DNA from: Plectosphaerella cucumerina
Taxonomy: Eukaryota; Ascomycota; Sordariomycetes; Glomerellales; Plectosphaerellaceae
DNA: 64,000 bases
Reading direction: 5' to 3'
NCBI GenBank assembly: GCA_020746995.1
Contig: JAGPXD010000002.1
Coordinates: 744,001 to 808,000 of the forward strand
Part shown: one piece after another, positions 12,351 through 22,891 of the stretch
How the letters are laid out: the number at the start of each line of letters is the position of its first letter
Position numbering within the stretch: the stretch's first letter is position 1
The notes under the pieces: generated by a model
Database searches by the model: none
Seen by the model: only the letters and a program-made list of their open reading frames with translations
What the model was told of the DNA's origin: nothing
Translations under genes and position numbers: made by a program

Positions 12351-13396
12351 ACAGACCGCGTCGCGCGTGCGCCTGCAGTGCTGATTTGTTTCTTCATCTC
12401 GGGAACTTTTTCATCCCCTCTTAGACTGCGGGGAGGAAAAGGAAAAAATCAAGAAGGGGGGACACAGACATGTCGGGAACGCAGGGGAGGAAAAAGTTGG
12501 ACGATGGGCGAGAGGGACGGACGCGCCTCGGGCCGTCTCCCTTCGAGCTCCAGTGTTTTTGACGATTCACGAAAACAAACGTCGTGCGGGACCTTGGCCC
12601 GCGGTAGCTTTGGAGGAATGACATGACATGATGACTGATGGGCTCGATGTGATGTGACGATGCCTGATACTCGTTGCTATGCCGTTGCCACAAGTCAAAA
12701 CAACCTCTACACGGGCATACATCACATCAAGCAAAGCACTTCCTCCGGGCGGTTGTCCTCTTCTTCGTGACCCTGCAAGCAGAGCGACAATGAAAAAGAA
12801 ACACCCCAAGAGGATAAGATCAAAAATTCCGCCCGCGATGGCCCCGAAGGGCAATCGAAGAGGGCTGACTCCGCGATGTGCAATGCAGGCCGTCCCTCTT
12901 GCTCCGAGGTATGCTTGAGCGCCCCGAAACCGAACAAGGTAAGTATGAAGAAGAGAAGAGGGAAAAGGCGAAAGGACGAGGAGGGCGGCGGAGTTTTATA
13001 GGACGACGGGTGAGGGAGCTTGGGCCACTGGTTTTGGCCTCGGGCAGGCACAATCCACCGCGGGCTGCCACCTGAGGCCAAATTTTGGAAGGCAGGCAGC
13101 AAAGCCAAGACCGCGACACGGGGCAGGAGCGTGACAGCGGAAAGAGCACCCAGCTGGGGAAGCTCTTTCCTCTTAAACTGAGAAATGCAAAATGGGATGA
13201 GTCACTCGGATAAGGTAGCACCGTCGGATGTCTCTTTCCGAGAGCGACGGGCGCTGCGTCGCGCTTCCCGCAGGTTGAAAGGGACCCGAAAACTTTAATT
13301 GACAAGAACGCTTCAGGGGGGGTATCTCTCGAGACTGCAACGCTGAACACCAGACGCCTCCTTCTTCATCTGCCCGCGGCTGAGAGTCATGACGCT
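12351..13396. other. Intergenic region after CHZ1
   Basis: No convincing gene. A minus-strand frame at 12567-12854 starts with a hydrophobic segment (GGIFDLILLGCFFFIVALLAG) but then loses protein-like composition, and no splice solution extended it. The rest contains UTR-like A/G-rich sequence. Confidence 0.4.
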
Positions 13397-13927
13397 TCAT
13401 GCGAGAAGGAGCACCAGCAGCGGGAGTATCCCTGCGAGTGCCAACGACAGGCGGGCGCCATGCCTTGCTGACTCGTTGGCGTTGAGGAGCTGAGTCGGCG
13501 ATGGGGAGCTCGATGGTGTTGTCGTCTCGGACGAGGAGGTGCCGGTGGCTGCGGCGTTGCAGGACGTCGTGCACCGCGCGACGGATGGTTTTGTCGTCAC
13601 GGCGTCGCCGCCGTCGGGGAGGTCGGGGACTTCGCTGTTGTTGTCGTCGTCGTCGTCCTTGTCACGAGAGGGCGGCGGGTCGCCGGGATAACGGCCGCCC
13701 GGGGAAGGAGGATATGAGCCAGCGCCGCCGCCGGTGTCCGGGTCCATGTCGGGACGGGGGCGCGGCCTGATGATTACGCGCCTGTCGAGCCTGTCGAGGG
13801 CTTGGCTTTCAGGGAAGAGGGCGGCGGCTGCGTCTGTCGGGGCGGTGGATGTGCCGCGGCATGATGCCGATAGTAGGCCCAGGACGAGGAGCAGGCCGAG
13901 GAGGATGGAGGTTGTGAAACGCGGCAT
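13397..13927 (-). CDS. Secreted, Asp/Pro/Ser-rich, probably GPI-anchored protein, function unknown
   Basis: Single-exon gene of 176 residues; family not recognised. ATG 13927 was chosen over upstream in-frame codons because it begins a strong signal peptide (MPRFTTSILLGLLLVLGLLS). After cleavage come basic patches (RLDRRVIIRPRPRPDMD), a Pro/Gly/Asp-rich disordered middle containing DKDDDDDNN, a short segment with two cysteines (VARCTTSCNA) and a Thr/Ser-rich stretch suited to O-mannosylation. The end is a small-residue site followed by a hydrophobic tail (LSLALAGILPLLVLLLA) running to the stop, the usual layout of a GPI-anchor signal. That predicts a plasma-membrane or wall protein. The repeat-like composition gives little functional information, and a secreted effector is another possibility. 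Confidence 0.65.
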   Translation of the reverse strand: MPRFTTSILLGLLLVLGLLSASCRGTSTAPTDAAAALFPESQALDRLDRRVIIRPRPRPDMDPDTGGGAGSYPPSPGGRYPGDPPPSRDKDDDDDNNSEVPDLPDGGDAVTTKPSVARCTTSCNAAATGTSSSETTTPSSSPSPTQLLNANESARHGARLSLALAGILPLLVLLLA

Positions 13928-16174
13928 TTGGGGAGGCAAGGTTGAGATGGGACGGGGCGGATAGACGCTGAGGCCTGCTGTCGTCACCGGGGCCGCGAGG
14001 TTGATTTCAAGTTTACTTTTCTTGTCTGGGCTTTGTGTTGCTGCCAGGGCGGGGACTGTATTTGTCTGATGCAAAAGGCGGAGGTGAAAGTGGGCTTGAG
14101 GCTGCTATTAAAGGTGGTGATTCTGTTTGATCGCCCATTGCCCAAAGTCCCCCCTTGCGGTCACCGCACAGCCCCGGAAGGATGGACTTTTTGATCGTGA
14201 CATGGGGGAGAGAGGTCGACCCTGGCTGGAAGGCGAGGCGATGCTCCTGTGAGCCCTGTCGAGCAGCCCGGCCAGCGCGGGAACGGGAGGCTGGATGAAC
14301 GATCCGGGCCTCTGCGGGCGTCGCTCTGGCTGCAACGATAATGCGTTCAGGGCAGGACATTGGGTTTAGGCTACCGTTGAGGGAGGCTCGCCGGCAGGGC
14401 TGTGTGATCGGCATGTCATGGTAGATGACTCGAGACGCGACCCGGGTGCTGTTCATGCCTTGCCATTGACGGGAGAATGCCTTGAGTCAAGGTTGCTGTC
14501 GGCATCAATGTGGTCTCCCGAGGGACTTGAAGGGTGCCGAGATCGATTGAAAGCTGACTGGGAATTTGTCAACCCCGACGACGACCCTGAGGCCAGAGCT
14601 GGGCCCGGTCCCGCCTACAAAGCTTGACCGGCGGGACACCGGGCAACTCCGCGGGACCCCCTTGCCCACAGACCGTTTGCGCCGGCCTCGGACGCGACCC
14701 GCTGGCCACTGTGTGTTGAAACAACTAGGAAGGTCTCCCATAAATAGCCGTGACTCGCTTGATGCGCAGCCAGCGTAGGAGGCGAGTTGCTGCCCTGTTT
14801 TGCGATGCCGTCCTTCCGAGGTAAATCGGAGGCTTGCGTTCTGGAGACGAGGGGAAGATGTCTTGACGATGGAAGACCATGTCGTGTAAAAAGAGGGATG
14901 CATTGCACGGCATGCACGATGGGATGACGTGGTGACGTGAACGGCCGAGGGTAAAGGGCTGCGCCGTCTAGATGAGGAAAGAGCCGCATCGGACGGGCCG
15001 TGGGATAGATAGAGCAATAGGACCCGACATCCCTGGTGATATCTGCGGTGCATAAACACGTCAAGATCTGGGGTTCGCCTGGAGCTGCCGTCTTTGGGGA
15101 GAATGGCAGCAAACCTCGCGAGCTGCCATCGTGGAGGGGATCTGGGATGGTCTGAAGATTCGTTGGCTGGGGAAAGAAGATGCGAGGATACTAGGCCCAG
15201 ACTTCTGAAACGGTCGGAGCTCGCTGATCGTTGGAAGCAAACGAGAGGAGCGAGCAGATGGAATCAACTTGACGTTGGCCTTCTCGGCCTTCTCTGGAGG
15301 AGATGCAAGCGGCAAATGAAGAGGGGAAAGTGGACGCGACGCTGCGACCCCTGGTCCCACAGGTACACCTCAAACAGCCAATGATGGTGCGAGCTTGGCG
15401 CCCTTTAGGGGCAGGTTGAGACGAGGCCAGTGCCTTCCTCTTTCGCAGCGCCCAAACGTTAGCCAGGGGGCCATGAAACCGCTACGGTAAATCGACCTTG
15501 CTTCTCTTTCCTCCCCGGCGCATCGGCCAGCCATGTGCCATGTACCACGACGCCCGTCGATCCGCGACGCGGTACCGCCGACCCCGAGACCGAAGGTCTT
15601 CGTTGTAGCCCGGGGAGGCTCGCAACCATCACCACCACCATGCTGCATGGCACCCCCCTTTCTATCAACCCATGGGCCGCCATCTGAACTTGGACCACCA
15701 GATCATCTCGAAAAAAACGGGCTCGCCAGGCAAGGGACACTCTGGACGCCCAGACATTGATTGGCCTTTCATCTAGCACTGGCACCGTGATATTGGGACG
15801 AGGAGTGGCCGGGCGCCTCACCCTCACAACCACCACCACCCACCCCCGTCAACCCAGGCCAAGCCCTGTCGTTTCCCCTTCTTCATACTTATCATCCCAT
15901 CACCTCTGCTTCCGCGCCCCCTCCCTTTCCCTCCTCCCCTCACCCCCGTCTTCTCGTCTCAGGCCCTCGTCAGTGATGTCGTAGCCGGGCTGTCAAGTTC
16001 ACTCACTTCTCTTCGTTCGTTTCTTGTCACCAACCGGGCTGTGCCCTCCTTTCGTTTCTCTTCACTCCCACTCCGCCCTCGACCTTATTTTCTCTGTTCC
16101 CCGCGCCCAACAGCTGGTCTGAAGTTTTAACACCCTTCGCCGACCTTTTCAGCTTTCAACGCCCGCAGAGTACC
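13928..16174. other. Intergenic region with pyrimidine-rich leader
   Basis: About 2.2 kb with no supported gene; open frames on both strands overlap and lack motifs. From about 15830 to 16170 the plus strand is strongly C/T-rich (for example CCCTTTCCCTCCTCCCCTCA), typical of a fungal core promoter and leader for the gene at 16175. Confidence 0.5.
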
Positions 16175-17516
16175 ATGTCGCCGCCGATCAACACCATGGA
16201 AGGGGAATGGGTCCAGGAGCCTCTCGGTCTTCGCTTCGTCCCGAAGAGGTGCGTTGCCTGCGATGAGACGTCCTCTGTGTGGCCACGGACTGACTGACAA
16301 TGGTGGACAGGCCGACGCTCACTCGCAAGTTCCGCCCCAGGGCTCTCAAGCTTCGCCAGAGCACCTCCCAGCCGCCTGCGGAAGACGTGTCGGATAGCGA
16401 GTCGGACTCGGAGGGCGAGATTGACTCCCCGTCGCCCACCTCGTCGAGCTTCCCTGCCGGCGCAACGGGCTCCAGCGACTCCGACACCCAGCTCGATGGC
16501 GCAAGCCCAAGTGGTATCACGTCGAGGCCTGTTGCCCAAGATGGGATCGACCCCATGAGGCAAGCCCAGGATCCCAAGATGGGTATCGCCTTTGGTGTAG
16601 TCGGTGCGTGTCCTCCCATGGCCTCTCCTCCTCCGCTCCCTACTCACACTTCCCAGGCGCCGCGTCCATCGTCCTCTGCATCGGCGTTGGCATCTGGTGG
16701 CTCTGCCGCCGCAGCAGGAAGAAGAAGCGTGCCTCCCAGAATCCGTCCCTCGCTTCGACGCAGAATCCCCCCGTCGACCCGCGATCCATGCAGCAGGCCA
16801 ACATACCCCCGGACCAGCTACGCCGCTCCCCATCTAGCCTCATGGGTGAGCTCATGGAAGCCGCCTACGACGTCGAGAACGGACAGCAGGACCCGTACCA
16901 GCAATACGCCCAGACTCCCCAAGGCTACCTAGACGAGAAGCGATACGACCCCAACCAGCAGCTGCCCATCCTTCAGCCCGCTCCCGTCGCCCAACCCGTC
17001 GTGAGCGAGTCCATCGCCAGCTGGGTCCGCCGTCACAACCCCCTCAAGCTCAATCCCGTCAGCGGTCGCGCAAGCATTTACTCAACCGCAGGCACCGTCA
17101 CGCCTCGCGACCTCAACGGACCGCCTCCCGCCGCTGCTCCTCCCGTCCCCGCCGTCCCCTCTGCCTACCAGTCCCGCGACCTGCCAGGCGACGACGACAA
17201 GGAGCTTCTTGTCCCGCCTCCTCTTGCCGTCCCCGCCCGCGTCGCCTCCAGCCACTACTCGGATCAGGACCAGTCGCCCGTCTCCGCCTACGCACGCAAC
17301 TCAGGCTCGTGGTTCCATCGCGAGCACCAGGAGCAGCAACAGCAAAACGCCTTCAACCCGCGCGCCCCGTCTATGGCCATGACCGAACGGACTGAGAGTA
17401 CCTGGGCAAGCTGGGGTGGAGGTGTCTCGAGGCCACAGTACCAGCCTGAGATGCCCCCTGAGACGCAACAGAAGGGATGGATTGAGAAGTGCGTCAGGCT
17501 GGGCGGGCTGAGGTGA
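16175..17516 (+). CDS. Single-pass membrane protein with Ser/Asp-rich outer part and Pro/Gln-rich tail, function unknown
   Basis: Three exons (16175-16248, 16311-16603, 16657-17516) encode 408 residues; family not recognised. Residues 1-120 contain a basic stretch (RKFRPRALKLRQS) and an acidic Ser/Asp region (DVSDSESDSEGEID). One membrane helix spans the second splice junction (GIAFGVVGAASIVLCIGVG) and is followed by the stop-transfer cluster RRSRKKKR. The remaining 270 residues are low complexity, Pro/Gln/Ser-rich, with repeated arginines and PPPAAAPPVPAVP. There is no cleavable signal peptide, so a signal-anchor with an external N-terminus fits best. This layout recalls fungal wall-stress or mucin-like sensors, but no cysteine domain is present, so that stays speculation. 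The coding sum of the splice model is divisible by three. Confidence 0.65.
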
Positions 17517-17825
17517 GGGATGGGTTTTGGATTTTATACCATGTGGTGCGTGAGTGTAGTGGTAGCCCCTTAGGGTTGCACCTAGCTGTTCAATACACTC
17601 GTCACGACTTCATGTTCAATCCTTGTGTTCTGACGTACGTCCTTACCTTGTGAGCCACCGTCGATGATGGGGTCGGCCTGGGTCTGCCCCATCTCGTACC
17701 GAGAGTCCATACCAAGAAGGGTGAGGAGGTCCCGCATCGCCGATCTAACTTTCCCCATCCACCAAGCTTTTCCCTCATAAGTCCCCTCCCGCCGCCCCGT
17801 CACAACCCAAATCAAAGGCCTAGCC
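17517..17825. other. Intergenic region before tRNA-Val
   Basis: 3' UTR of the membrane-protein gene and upstream flank of the tRNA gene. I see nothing else. Confidence 0.5.
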
Positions 17826-17913
17826 GGTTCGGTGGTGTAGTTGGTTATCACGTCAGTCTAACATCCTCGGATAGTTTCACTGAAGGCCGGGAGTTCGAGC
17901 CTCCCCTGAATCA
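17826..17913 (+). tRNA. tRNA-Val (anticodon AAC) with a 14-nt intron
   Basis: The cloverleaf folds by eye. The acceptor stem GGTTCGG pairs with CTGAATC (two G-T wobbles) with discriminator A; the D-arm is GTGTAGTTGGTTATCAC; the anticodon stem TCAGT pairs with ACTGA; the T-arm is GGGAG-TTCGAGC-CTCCC. The anticodon loop reads C-T-AAC-A, then 14 extra bases at 17864-17877, then C, so a canonical nuclear intron sits after position 37. Anticodon AAC decodes GTT/GTC valine codons. No CCA is encoded, as usual for eukaryotes. Confidence 0.93.
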
Positions 17914-18406
17914 TGAGCGGTGTCGGACATGGAGTCCAGGCCACATTTTTGCTTGTGTGGTTTTGATTTTGTCTCTTGTCCAAGATGCATTCATAGGTTC
18001 AACTCGATCTTTTGTCTACCGAAAGAGCTGCCGAGGCCGTGGTTTGGTAGGTGATGTGGTTGCGGCGGCTGACTCTATTGAGGTGGACGGGATGAATGAA
18101 CCAAAACGACGCCCCTAGAAAAAAGGAGGTCATCGAGAACGCCAAAAACTGACTGCAACGGGAAAACCCATGGGTGGAATGCGGAAGGTGCCACTCGATG
18201 TGAACGAAGGTGAATATAAGACTTGTCGCCGACCCTTGTAACGTCCCTGAACCACACAGCCAGGCTGCGAGGTATCGATCCTTCAGAACATCTCGACGAC
18301 TAAGCAGAAGTTCTTTACCCCCAGCACTCCTGCCAAACTCTTGGAGACCCAGAACTTCATCCAAACCGTACTCAAGCCTCGTCTCTTTCACCCCCAACGC
18401 TGAATC
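17914..18406. other. Intergenic region between tRNA-Val and a small membrane-protein gene
   Basis: No supported gene. A T-rich run shortly after the tRNA (around 17946-17980) could end RNA polymerase III transcription. The right part is the promoter and leader of the next gene. Confidence 0.5.
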
Positions 18407-18700
18407 ATGACGCCCGAAGAGTAAGCCCACCTCCTGCGCGCCCTCCCTCACAAAGATATCTGCTGACTTTGATCAACCAGCATCGAGATGAACACTCCCT
18501 ACGGACCCCGAGGCGAGAGCCGCAGGTCGTACGTGCCATGCTACTGCCCGAGATGCGTGGCGTACTACCGCCTGCCGCGCCAAGAACGCATCAAGAACAG
18601 GGAACAACTTCGCTGGTGGCTGGTTGTGCCTGTGGTCATCATGGGCACTGCTGGCTTCATCATCACTATGGTCTTTCTGGCTCGATACAAAAAGCCTTAG
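18407..18700 (+). CDS. Small single-helix membrane protein with a CxCxxC motif, function unknown
   Basis: Two exons (18407-18420, 18481-18700) encode 77 residues; family not recognised. Exon 1 supplies only MTPE plus two bases of the next codon; the splice (GA|C) and the CTGAC branch-like sequence before the CAACCAG acceptor are good. After a short basic stretch comes YVPCYCPRCVAYYR, three cysteines spaced as CxCxxC, which could form half of a zinc site or a lipid-modified cluster. A charged segment (RQERIKNREQLR) follows, then one strong helix (WWLVVPVVIMGTAGFIITMV) and the tail ARYKKP. An N-in tail-anchored or small ER/Golgi protein is plausible. LITAF-like domains also mix cysteines and a hydrophobic stretch, but the second CxxC is absent. 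Confidence 0.6.
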
Positions 18701-19047
18701 GAACTTGATGCGGATGAATGGGCGTCGAAGTGGCTCTGTGCGTCAGAGCTCGACATCCAGCAGCAGACCTCCCAGAGGAGAGCTGCCTTGGCCTCCACGA
18801 TATCTCTTTACATAAGTCTATCAACTCATTGAAACTTCCAAGCGGTGAAGCATGGTAAGTTCTTTTGTTACAATTGGAATAACTTTGGCTTACGGAAAGC
18901 AGTGACTTGGGATTGGGAATGCGCGGCATTCCGTTGGAAGAGAATCAAGTATCATGGTGTACTAGGCTCGGAAGATCAAGGCTCATAGCGCTAAGAAGCA
19001 AAAGGGGTATTCTCATCATTCGTGCTCTCGCTGCTCCATGTGTCATG
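18701..19047. other. Convergent intergenic region
   Basis: 3' flanks of two genes facing each other. I see no gene or repeat. Confidence 0.5.
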
Positions 19048-19959
19048 TCAAGTTTGCCGCCCCTCCAAATCCTTCCTTGTTTGCTGCACCTCTTCCCGTG
19101 GTGTGTCCCTTTGTGCATCTTCAACCTCCCGCACAGCAGGCTCGGTGGTGTGGACCAATGTCCCCGTTTCGAAGCGAGAGGTGTTGTATGCGCTCGCTTT
19201 GGTGATGCGGACCAAATCGTTGAGGATCTGGAACTCGAGCTTCAGCTTGATGCTGTAGGCCATGCCCTTGTAGGCCGTCTGCATATCGTAGTGGCCGGCA
19301 AACTCGAGGGCCAGAACGGTGATGTCGAGGACAACGATGACAAGGTTGATCCAGATCAGGTGACGTAGCATCTTTCCCGTCTCCTGGCTGAGGACTGCGC
19401 CGTCGCTCCGCAGCCAGCGGGTGGTGTAGATGACGTAGATGGCCGATATAACCATCTCTTGGGCGAAGAAGACGGAGACGTTGACCTTTTCAAAGTATGG
19501 GTACACGCGCACCCAGCGCATCGGGTCGGCTGAGTTTGCGCCGAAGCCGACAATCATGGTAGGGATGTGTTGCGTGACGGCGTTGAAGATGATCATCCCT
19601 AGGACGGCGCGCAGAACGGCACGTCTGTAGACAAGCAAATGCAGGCGAGAGTAGAGAACCAGGGATTGGCCGGTGACCATGGCACACCACCCGCTGGCTA
19701 TGAATATTGAGTAGAGTAAAGATGAGCTGGTGAGGCGGAAGTTCTTGAGCAGGAAGCCGAGGGACCAGACGGCAATGCCCCAGATTGCGACGACAAAACT
19801 CCAGAAGTAGAGGCTGCGGCGGTTCCGAAAGGTTGCCAGAAGCATGACGTTGAGCTCGATGACATTGTAAAAAGCGATGGCTAGGAAGGAAACGATCGCA
19901 AGGACTTCATTTGCGGGAATAGACGGATCACGCCCGTAGTCGTCGTTCGTGGATGCCAT
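19048..19959 (-). CDS. Seven-helix integral membrane protein (fungal family, probably DUF7703-like)
   Basis: Single exon, 303 residues. ATG 19959 is chosen because the frame upstream lacks protein-like composition and the chosen start leads in a few residues to a hydrophobic core. Seven hydrophobic segments are visible in order, including EVLAIVSFLAIAFYNVIELN, SLYFWSFVVAIWGIAVWSLG, LLYSIFIASGWCAMVTGQSL, LRAVLGMIIFNAVTQHIPTM, FFAQEMVISAIYVIYTTRW and LIWINLVIVVLDITVLALEF. The cytosolic tail is polar and charged (EVEDAQRDTPREEVQQ). This architecture matches a large family of fungal integral membrane proteins of unknown function related to rhodopsin-like receptor candidates; the DUF7703 label is from memory and tentative. 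No G-protein-coupling motif can be pointed to. Confidence 0.75.
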   Translation of the reverse strand: MASTNDDYGRDPSIPANEVLAIVSFLAIAFYNVIELNVMLLATFRNRRSLYFWSFVVAIWGIAVWSLGFLLKNFRLTSSSLLYSIFIASGWCAMVTGQSLVLYSRLHLLVYRRAVLRAVLGMIIFNAVTQHIPTMIVGFGANSADPMRWVRVYPYFEKVNVSVFFAQEMVISAIYVIYTTRWLRSDGAVLSQETGKMLRHLIWINLVIVVLDITVLALEFAGHYDMQTAYKGMAYSIKLKLEFQILNDLVRITKASAYNTSRFETGTLVHTTEPAVREVEDAQRDTPREEVQQTRKDLEGRQT

Positions 19960-21247
19960 GGGTAGGATGTGAGCGTGAGGGTGGTGATGTCGAGTATGTG
20001 GCGCTCGGACCGGGCACTGGAAACGTAGGGAGAGCACCAAGCTTCCAGACGCAGAGAAGGAGACCTCCCCTTGATCTGAAAATTTAATGGATACAGGAGG
20101 GACGGGAGAAGAACGAGAAGAAGGCACAGGGCTGGCCATGAGCCGGCCGTCTCCCTTAACATGGAATGTCGATGTCGGGTCTTGGACGTCTCTCCCCATC
20201 CGGCCGGCTGGACCCGTGGGCGAAACAGACCAAACTCTAAAGAGATGCCAGCGCTACTGGTTCCGGCAGCTAGGTGAGCCGTCAGAGAAATAGACGAATC
20301 AGCCCAGGCGCCGTTCGATGACGGCGTTCGCGGGGAATTCCAGGTGTTCGATTCAGTGGGTCTGGGCTTTGGTAGCCATCAGAGGCCCTCGGAGATAACA
20401 CCGCCGGATGACGGGTTTGATGGAGGAGAGGTGCCCATCGGGGGCAGTCTGATGGCGGTGAGGGTATTCTTCTTGGTTGCTGCGTCTGGTGGTCATGTCG
20501 AGCTGGTGGCCATCGCTTCAGGTTTCTGAGGCCGGGCCAAAGCCGTTTGTCAACCGTTTCTTTGGCTTGGAGCGGTTTGACGATTGAGGTAGAGCTGACA
20601 TTTCTTGAGTCGGCTTGCTTGGCAAACAAGACAAGCAGATACCGGCAGTGGGAGTTTGGAGGACCAAAAGGGGGGGCATGTGGGATGGGAAGGTTTCTTT
20701 TGAGCAAAGACAGCCCAGGAGCATGTCTCCATCTTCGGCTGCCGGCTCCAGGCCTTTCAGCAGTCAGCCCTGCACCCCAGGGCCCTGAAGATCACTGGCC
20801 GTGCCCCCTCCCGCCATTCACTGCCCGCCCGTGCAGGGAACAGTTAGGTCAGCAACCCCACATCTGCAGGTCAAGCGGCACCGGGGGAATTATGGATCTG
20901 GACCAAAACTCCGGGCAGCAACACTACGATCTGGGGTCCGGGCCAGAACTTTTTTGTCTCAATCGTTTGCATGCCCAAGCACCTCCAACACCCAAGAGCA
21001 GCGGCCGTCGACACGACCTCTACGGTGTGTCTGGATGCTTGATTGCTAGCATCGGCCCGCTTAAGCAATCACCAGAGCTTCCCCTCAACTTATAGGTACG
21101 ATGGGCAGCTCTTCTCCCGCGCAGTCCGAAGCTGCGATGGTGACAAACAGCCCCGACCAGAGACAGAGACACCAAGACTGACACATTGCTTCCCCCCCCA
21201 CAACAGCTCGAGCTTGTGGCGCTGGTGCCGCACGACCGAGACACGAC
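19960..21247. other. Divergent intergenic region
   Basis: Shared upstream region of the seven-helix protein gene (minus) and the CCCH protein gene (plus). Open frames here have no recognisable content. I see no repeats. Confidence 0.5.
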
Positions 21248-22891
21248 ATGTTGAACGATGGCGAAATCGACCGCGATGCGGGACAGCTCGCCGCCTACCG
21301 CGCCAACGACACCCTGTCCGATATCCTGGACAACTACTCGGCCCTGATACAGGAATACAGACGACTCAAGTCCGACTACGAGGAAGAGCGCGATGCCCGA
21401 GAGAAATACAAGCAGGTGGCCAAGAGCCAGGAGAGGAACCCCTTCGTCCTGGTTCTGGTTGATGGCGACGGCTACGTCTTCAACGAGGACCTAGTCGGAC
21501 GAGGACCCGATGCCGGCAGTACCGCTGCCCAGGTGCTCAATGATGCCGTGCGCGCCAGCCTGCGTAAGAAGGGTCTCGAGCACTGCCAGGTCATGGTGCG
21601 CATCTACGCCAACGTCGCCGGCCTGTCCAAAGCCCTCAACAAGGCCGGCGGCTCCGTCGGTGCCGAAAAGCGTTCCCTAGCACCCTTCATAGCCAGCTTC
21701 AACAGGTCATATGGCCTGACTGAGTTCGTCGACGCTGGCGAGCTCAAGGAGAACGCCGACTTCAAGCTGCGTGCCCTGCTCAGCCTCTATGCTGAGAATG
21801 GGCAGTGTAAGCACATCTACTTTGCCGCCTGCCATGACGTTGGCTACATCTCCGACCTGACCCCGCACACGGGCAACACAAGACGCTTCACCCTCATCGA
21901 TGCCCACTGCATCCGCTTCCAGAAGGAGTTTACCAAGCTCGGTATGGGCATTGAACACTTCCCGGGCGTCTTCCGCAACTCGCCGCTCGACCTCGCCACT
22001 GCGTACCGCCCGCCGAACAACAATAACCACAACAGCAATAATAATGCTGCCGCCCCGACCGAGGCGCCCCGTGGCCCGCTGGCTGGGACATCACCGACTT
22101 TGTTGTCATCTTCGTCATCGTCGTCTGCCATGCCCACCGCCGCCGCCCAGTCGCGAAAGAAGATCCTCTGTCAGACCTTCCCTCTCGGCAAGTGCAAGTT
22201 CGGCGCTCATTGCCGGTACTTGCATGGAGACGACCCGAGGAAGGCTGCCACGACCACCGGCAACCCTACCAACAGCCAGTCCACCATGTCCTCCTCTTCC
22301 TGGAGAGACTCGGCGAGACCGGACAGCTCCGCGATAGCGGCAGCCATCAAGAATCTCCCGGCTAAAGACAGCGTGCCCGAGGGCCACGTCGCTGTCAATA
22401 AGAATGGCTTTCGTCTGGACCCCTACGTACCAACGTCAACCAACGAAGCCATCAGCAGGCTCAACACGCGCACCCGCCGCGTCCGGGTCTGCAACAACTT
22501 TCATCTCAACGGGTACTGCCCCGCGGGAGACAACTGCGAATACGACCACAGTGCGATCGAGGACGAGCTAAAGGCCGCCCTCGAGACCCTGGCGCGGTCG
22601 ACTCCCTGCAGTCGGCGCGGCGCCTGTCGCGACGCCAAATGTACAAAGGGTCATGTGTGCCAGCAGATCGACTGCAAGACCCGCGGCGGCCACGGCTTCT
22701 GCAAGATCCCCTTTGCCTCACACTCAGAGGATATGACGCTGGCGCAGTACGTGCCCGCAATCCGGACGCGCATGTCGCCCACGATCAACGGTGCCAGCGC
22801 CGAAGGAAGCAGCATCTTCGAGGACGACGAGTACGACGACGAGGGCGAGGCCAACGTACCTAGCGGTACGACCTTGGTGGCAGAGAACTAG
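21248..22891 (+). CDS. CCCH zinc-finger protein with N-terminal coiled coil and NYN/PIN-like domain
   Basis: Single exon, 547 residues. A charged coiled coil (about 28-62) precedes a conserved fungal domain at about 65-240 beginning FVLVLVDGDGYVFNEDLV, with an early Asp pattern like NYN/PIN nuclease folds (LVDGDGY, then KHIYFAACHDVGYISDL). I think this is the domain listed as DUF7923 in fungal CCCH proteins. Then come an Asn/Ser-rich linker, a CCCH finger near residue 305 (CQTFPLGKCKFGAHCRYLH, spacing C-x7-C-x5-C-x3-H), a second near 414 (CNNFHLNGYCPAGDNCEYDH, C-x8-C-x5-C-x3-H) and a Cys-rich third element near 453 (CSRRGACRDAKCTKGH). The tail is acidic. This suggests an RNA-binding protein, possibly with nuclease activity; activity is inference. 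ATG 21248 is the first in frame. Confidence 0.85.
   Translation: MLNDGEIDRDAGQLAAYRANDTLSDILDNYSALIQEYRRLKSDYEEERDAREKYKQVAKSQERNPFVLVLVDGDGYVFNEDLVGRGPDAGSTAAQVLNDAVRASLRKKGLEHCQVMVRIYANVAGLSKALNKAGGSVGAEKRSLAPFIASFNRSYGLTEFVDAGELKENADFKLRALLSLYAENGQCKHIYFAACHDVGYISDLTPHTGNTRRFTLIDAHCIRFQKEFTKLGMGIEHFPGVFRNSPLDLATAYRPPNNNNHNSNNNAAAPTEAPRGPLAGTSPTLLSSSSSSSAMPTAAAQSRKKILCQTFPLGKCKFGAHCRYLHGDDPRKAATTTGNPTNSQSTMSSSSWRDSARPDSSAIAAAIKNLPAKDSVPEGHVAVNKNGFRLDPYVPTSTNEAISRLNTRTRRVRVCNNFHLNGYCPAGDNCEYDHSAIEDELKAALETLARSTPCSRRGACRDAKCTKGHVCQQIDCKTRGGHGFCKIPFASHSEDMTLAQYVPAIRTRMSPTINGASAEGSSIFEDDEYDDEGEANVPSGTTLVAEN

Noticed and set aside
12567..12854. Minus-strand frame starting with a hydrophobic helix
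   Set aside because: Composition degrades after the helix, no cysteine or charge pattern, and no splice extension found; kept only as a note in the intergenic entry.
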